From assembly GCF_947507565.1 (NCBI RefSeq), contig NC_089194.1:558001-622000 (forward strand): a stretch of 64,000 bases of DNA, written 5' to 3'. This DNA is from Oscarella lobularis (taxonomy: Eukaryota; Porifera; Homoscleromorpha; Homosclerophorida; Oscarellidae). This document shows positions 60,601 to 64,000 of this stretch, one piece after another. Within the stretch, counting starts at the first letter, position 1, and the number at the start of each line of letters is the position of its first letter. The translations under genes and the position numbers were made by a program. The notes under the pieces are model-generated. The model worked only from the letters and a program-made list of their open reading frames with translations, did no database searches and was not told the origin of the DNA.

Positions 60601-63600
60601 TCCAGTGGACAGCTGAAGCGACGTCGTCTTCGCTTCCCCGAAACTGCACAACAACGTTTGGCACAGAGTCATCATAGTGAAGCAGAACTGTGACTTTAGG
60701 ATATAAAAAACGAACATGTGCGACGATGTGATTCTTGATTAATGGCAGAATTACTTTGCGTCCAGAAATGCAAAGCCGTCTTTCACATTCCGAAGAAGCG
60801 ATACTGTTGCCGGCTATGCATGGAATATCAGTTGTCTTTTTACGCAGTGAAGGAGCTTCCGTTTCTTTCGTGTCATCAATATTTGACGCTGACAGGACAG
60901 AATTATATGAAATTTTGGGCCTTTTAGGTGAGCCAGATGTAGCAATTTCCTTTGAAGATAAAAGTGTCAAATTTTTTGATCTGCTGAGCGATGAAGTGGC
61001 TGATGACTTTGACAACTTTATTCCAAGACGCAATTTTTCTCCATGAGCAGAAGCACGGACCTTAGTCGAGAAATCCTCACTGGAAGAACGAGTCTTTAAA
61101 CGAAAACAAGACTCTGTTGTAGACGGTTTGTCAGACAGATGCAAGGCTGACACTGAGCGTGAATTTTCATTATGTGCTTTCTCCAAGAGCTCATTCACTG
61201 CTCTCTCAGCTTTTTTCATGGCTTCAAATGATGTTTCGAAAACAATTAAAACATTGTCTTCAGAAAGCTCCACTGGTAAGTTTTTGTTTAACGCTTGCTG
61301 ATATATAATTGAGCAAAGATAAACCGGAATCTGAATCGGTTGATGAAAGCGATGATAGGATCGAGAGAGAGCAAGAACCATTTCCTTTGCTGATGATAAA
61401 TCGTCAAAGCCAGAAAGAGTAACTCGAAATGCATTCTGAATGTTCTCAGCTATGACAAAGGATACGTTAATGAGAACTTTAATCATCTGCTTCTGAACGG
61501 CGAATAATTTTTTCTCAACAATCTGACGTGCTCCCTCCGGATACGAGAAGTCAATCGAAACTTCTTGGAATCGACTGAGCGTTTTCTCCAGTTCTGCTAG
61601 AGCATACTCCACTTTTCGTTGAGAACCATTTAGGAAAAGGCTATTCTCAGAAAGAACATTTAGCCTAAAGCCATTTTCTTCAACAACTTCCTGCAATCCA
61701 AGACAGGTCTTTTGAACAAATAGATGGCTTAGAAGATTTTGTTGCATCTCGGTTAAAAAACGCTCTGCCGTTACAATCATGTTCTCCTGAAGATACTCAT
61801 CAACAGCATTCCGAAATGCTTGTGGACCACAAGGAGACATTGCCGCCAAGCCAAGAATTCCATCAGAAAGTCGTGACACGTCGCAAGCTGCGCCAATCTT
61901 TTTACCCAGTTGCTGCACTTTGTTGGTATCACTTTGCAAGCATTCAATTTCTTTACTGCTGAATTTGTGTTCGGTCCAAGAGAAACCACGGCGCTTATCT
62001 TCGGCAAAAATGACGGCTGAGTCTACATCACTTTGATTTCCTCGAAACGTCAAATCGATTTTTGGCACAGAAGCATCACACTCAATTAGAGCGGTGACGT
62101 GCGGATAACGGGACCGCACGTGGTTAATCACGCACTTTTTCAGCAACGGCAACATGACGTTGCCTCCACAAATGCTAATGCATCTTTCACATACCGGAGC
62201 AGAGACATCGCCTTCGAACCTGTAGCGTAGATAAATGAGGTACATCAGATAAGGGGTAAGCGCCTATCTTGATTTTAAAAACAAAGAAAAACTCTTTTTT
62301 ACTTTTAAAAAATTGGGCTTCTTTAGGAGATTTTTCTACTACTCTGCCCATATGCTTTACAAAATTAAGGCGGAGGCCCCGTAGCCAGACCACCAATACT
62401 GTGAGCGCTTACCGTTCACTTTCTGAATCTTCGTCGACAATGGTGCAAGCCAATGAGTCCAAAGCCTTGCAGAATTTAGCTGAAGCGTTTGGAAAATTAG
62501 CCTTTTTTAATTTCGAGCAACTGAATATTCGAATGGAGTTATGGAGACGATTCTTCTGAGCAAAAACTAAGAATCGAGAAGCCTGAACCACGACCTTTCT
62601 CCAATACGTTGTACAAAGAGCCTGCATGACAAAGTCGCTGGGGTGCCTGTAAACGCTACTGGACGCCGGTTTCGCCCTTGACGTCGTGAGTTCCTCTACA
62701 AAAGAATCCAAGGCATTGCGGAATTTTCCAACGCCTTGCGAGTGACCTCGAATTAGTATGGAGTTATCCATCTCATCTCGTTCCGCAAACACCTTGGAGG
62801 ACTTGGCCAAGTGAACAACATCCGTCCAGGAAGATGAGCAGAGAGTCTGCATGAGTGATTTATTGGCAATTTTATAATGCCTGGCCTCGTCTAATTCCGT
62901 GATTTCCTTCTTTATAAGAACTTCAGCGCGTTTGTAATGCGACTGAGACGTTGCATAGACAAACACATCCTTTTTTCTGATGTTCAAACCGACGTTCAGC
63001 TGCTTTTCTAATTTGATCCGTTTCTGCAGAAAATCTGAACGACTCAAAAACGAAACAGAGACTGCTTGACTAAATTGTTTCAAAAGACAAGGAACACCAA
63101 CCATCTCTTGCTTGGCAGATAAAATAGCGTCTTTGTTAACTCCAAAAATAGAAATCCGAGAAGCTCCCAAACCACCGGAAGGCAACGAATCCGGTGGTAC
63201 AATGTGAATGACGCACTCCGGTGAACTGTGACGTTTTTGTATAGCTTGAAATTCTGCTTTTGCGGCATTGGAAGCCAATCGCGGATACGACACGTCAAAA
63301 TCCTCGGCAATAAAACCTCTTAAAAGGTCTTTCAATTTTTGCACCGAAGCCCGCACTGCATATTTAGAGCCTCTCATCATCACACTGCTGTCGAATACGT
63401 CAAGAGACAACGTGTCGCTTTCGACAAGTTTGCAAAAGCGACCCCTTTGCAGGAACTCTATCTCGGCTTCTGAAGCTGGGATCAGCTCCGTTACTTTAAC
63501 AGTTTGGTCAGATAAAAAATTGTCTAGTGCACGACTAAACGCAAAAGCGTCCTCTTCGGAGAAAGATGCCACTTCGATGACTGCCTTGGCCTGAGTCAGC

Positions 63601-64000
63601 TCGAGCAGTTTATATTCTACTTTCGCCTTTGAAGCCAATACTTGCAAGTCAAGCACGCCATCATCAAGGCTCCTTTTTAGAATTTCAACTTTCGTTTTGG
63701 TGTCGCAGCAACAGCTGCCAGACAGGATGCCTTTCTGTTTCTCTTCAGCCCAATCGACAGCATCGTCAACGTCTTGCTTTGTGCCTTGAAATTCGACTGT
63801 GAAACCGTAGGCTTCTTCCCGCTTTTTCAACTTTATAAGCGGAAATTCAGATGAGATTTGGCTTATAAGTTGCCTTTTCAGTAACTTCCACACGGTATCG
63901 TTTTGAGGCTCCTCTAAAGTCACACTTCTTTCATAAAGGCAGTAGTCGCCTGAATCTCTGTAAGAAACAATGCACCGAAAGACCCACAACGCGAACGCTT
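57693..64000 (-). CDS. PARP14/PARP9-like protein: repeated modules, macro domain, PARP domain (5' end outside window)
   Basis: Four exons lie in the window; the most upstream has an AG acceptor near 63960, so earlier exons are off the right edge. Exon 63959-62413 and the long exon 62223-58450 carry three copies of a module of about 400-500 residues, each with 'C/YER..(I/L).....(V/I).PL.K', 'V.FRG...DV..AV.WAEEKR' and a later KH-like 'GF.DLS.AK..VLALSRS' block (copies starting near 63950, 62200 and 60790). A macro domain follows (59445-58930: ADVIISATGRDL, VTKSGCLQCDCVLHVVT). Exon 58408-58258 (EWEPQTEEVELKRL) and exon 58201-57693 hold the linker and PARP domain: IERIQNRRLWDMH, LFYGDRD, GFDYRF, GKGHYFSVEASYS, STVFVTY, AYPLYLITY. 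The family's LFHGT has become LFYGD, giving a triad Tyr-Tyr-Val in place of His-Tyr-Glu, so ADP-ribosyl transfer is doubtful. The macro domain lacks the NAAN asparagines. Relatives act in ADP-ribose signalling and antiviral defence. Confidence 0.82.

Noticed and set aside
1-64000. CRISPR array, prokaryotic operon or phage features
   Set aside because: Spliced genes, poly(A) signals and animal domain families show eukaryotic DNA; no regularly spaced identical repeats with unique spacers were seen.

Overview
This is eukaryotic nuclear DNA from an early-branching animal, most likely a sponge and possibly a homoscleromorph such as Oscarella; the lineage is an inference without a database search. 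The evidence is many short GT-AG introns (mostly about 45-70 bp), tight gene spacing, and animal-type extracellular families: a large lipid transfer protein, a Ly6-like three-finger protein, a complement C3-like thioester protein, a galactose sulfotransferase, ankyrin-coiled-coil-kinase proteins and a PARP14-type protein. A run of exactly 200 N at 37783-37982 is a scaffold gap, so some apparent frame breaks may be assembly errors.

Layout. 1-9147 (minus) is a giant secreted protein with a vitellogenin-type N-terminal half, then PAN-like and 'VDxTPP' modules; its 3' end lies left of the window. 9297-20944 (minus) is a second giant secreted protein: signal peptide, Ig, EGF-like, then a long array of the same 'VDxTPP' modules. 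It is head-to-head, 77 bp apart, with a Ly6-like GPI-type protein (21022-21381, plus). 21.9-26.2 kb holds copies of an unnamed dispersed repeat bracketing a one-exon 7TM receptor (23166-24398, minus). 26778-34180 (plus) is a complement C3-like gene with several in-frame breaks and an eroded thioester motif. 34965-37780 and 51278-54416 (both minus) are paralogous ankyrin/coiled-coil/kinase genes, each broken near the end of the kinase domain.

Between the kinases lie a 1.43-kb fold-back element with TA target duplications (39383-40815), the two halves of a galactose-3-O-sulfotransferase in opposite orientation (42018-42845 minus, 43445-43738 plus), a 3.9-kb inverted-repeat structure holding a Kelch-like gene fragment (44079-47992), an AACCTG satellite and one unrecognised gene (48414-49315, minus). 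A 791-bp Tc1/mariner-type MITE (54860-55650), a Myb/SANT-like gene (55798-56930, minus) and a PARP14-like gene running off the right edge (57693-64000, minus) complete the window.

Together the left third encodes extracellular or lipid-carrier proteins and the right end encodes a PARP14/ZAP-like candidate immune factor. The PARP gene has a repeated module, a reduced macro domain and a PARP fold whose inferred catalytic triad is Tyr-Tyr-Val. The centre is repeat-rich and holds broken genes.
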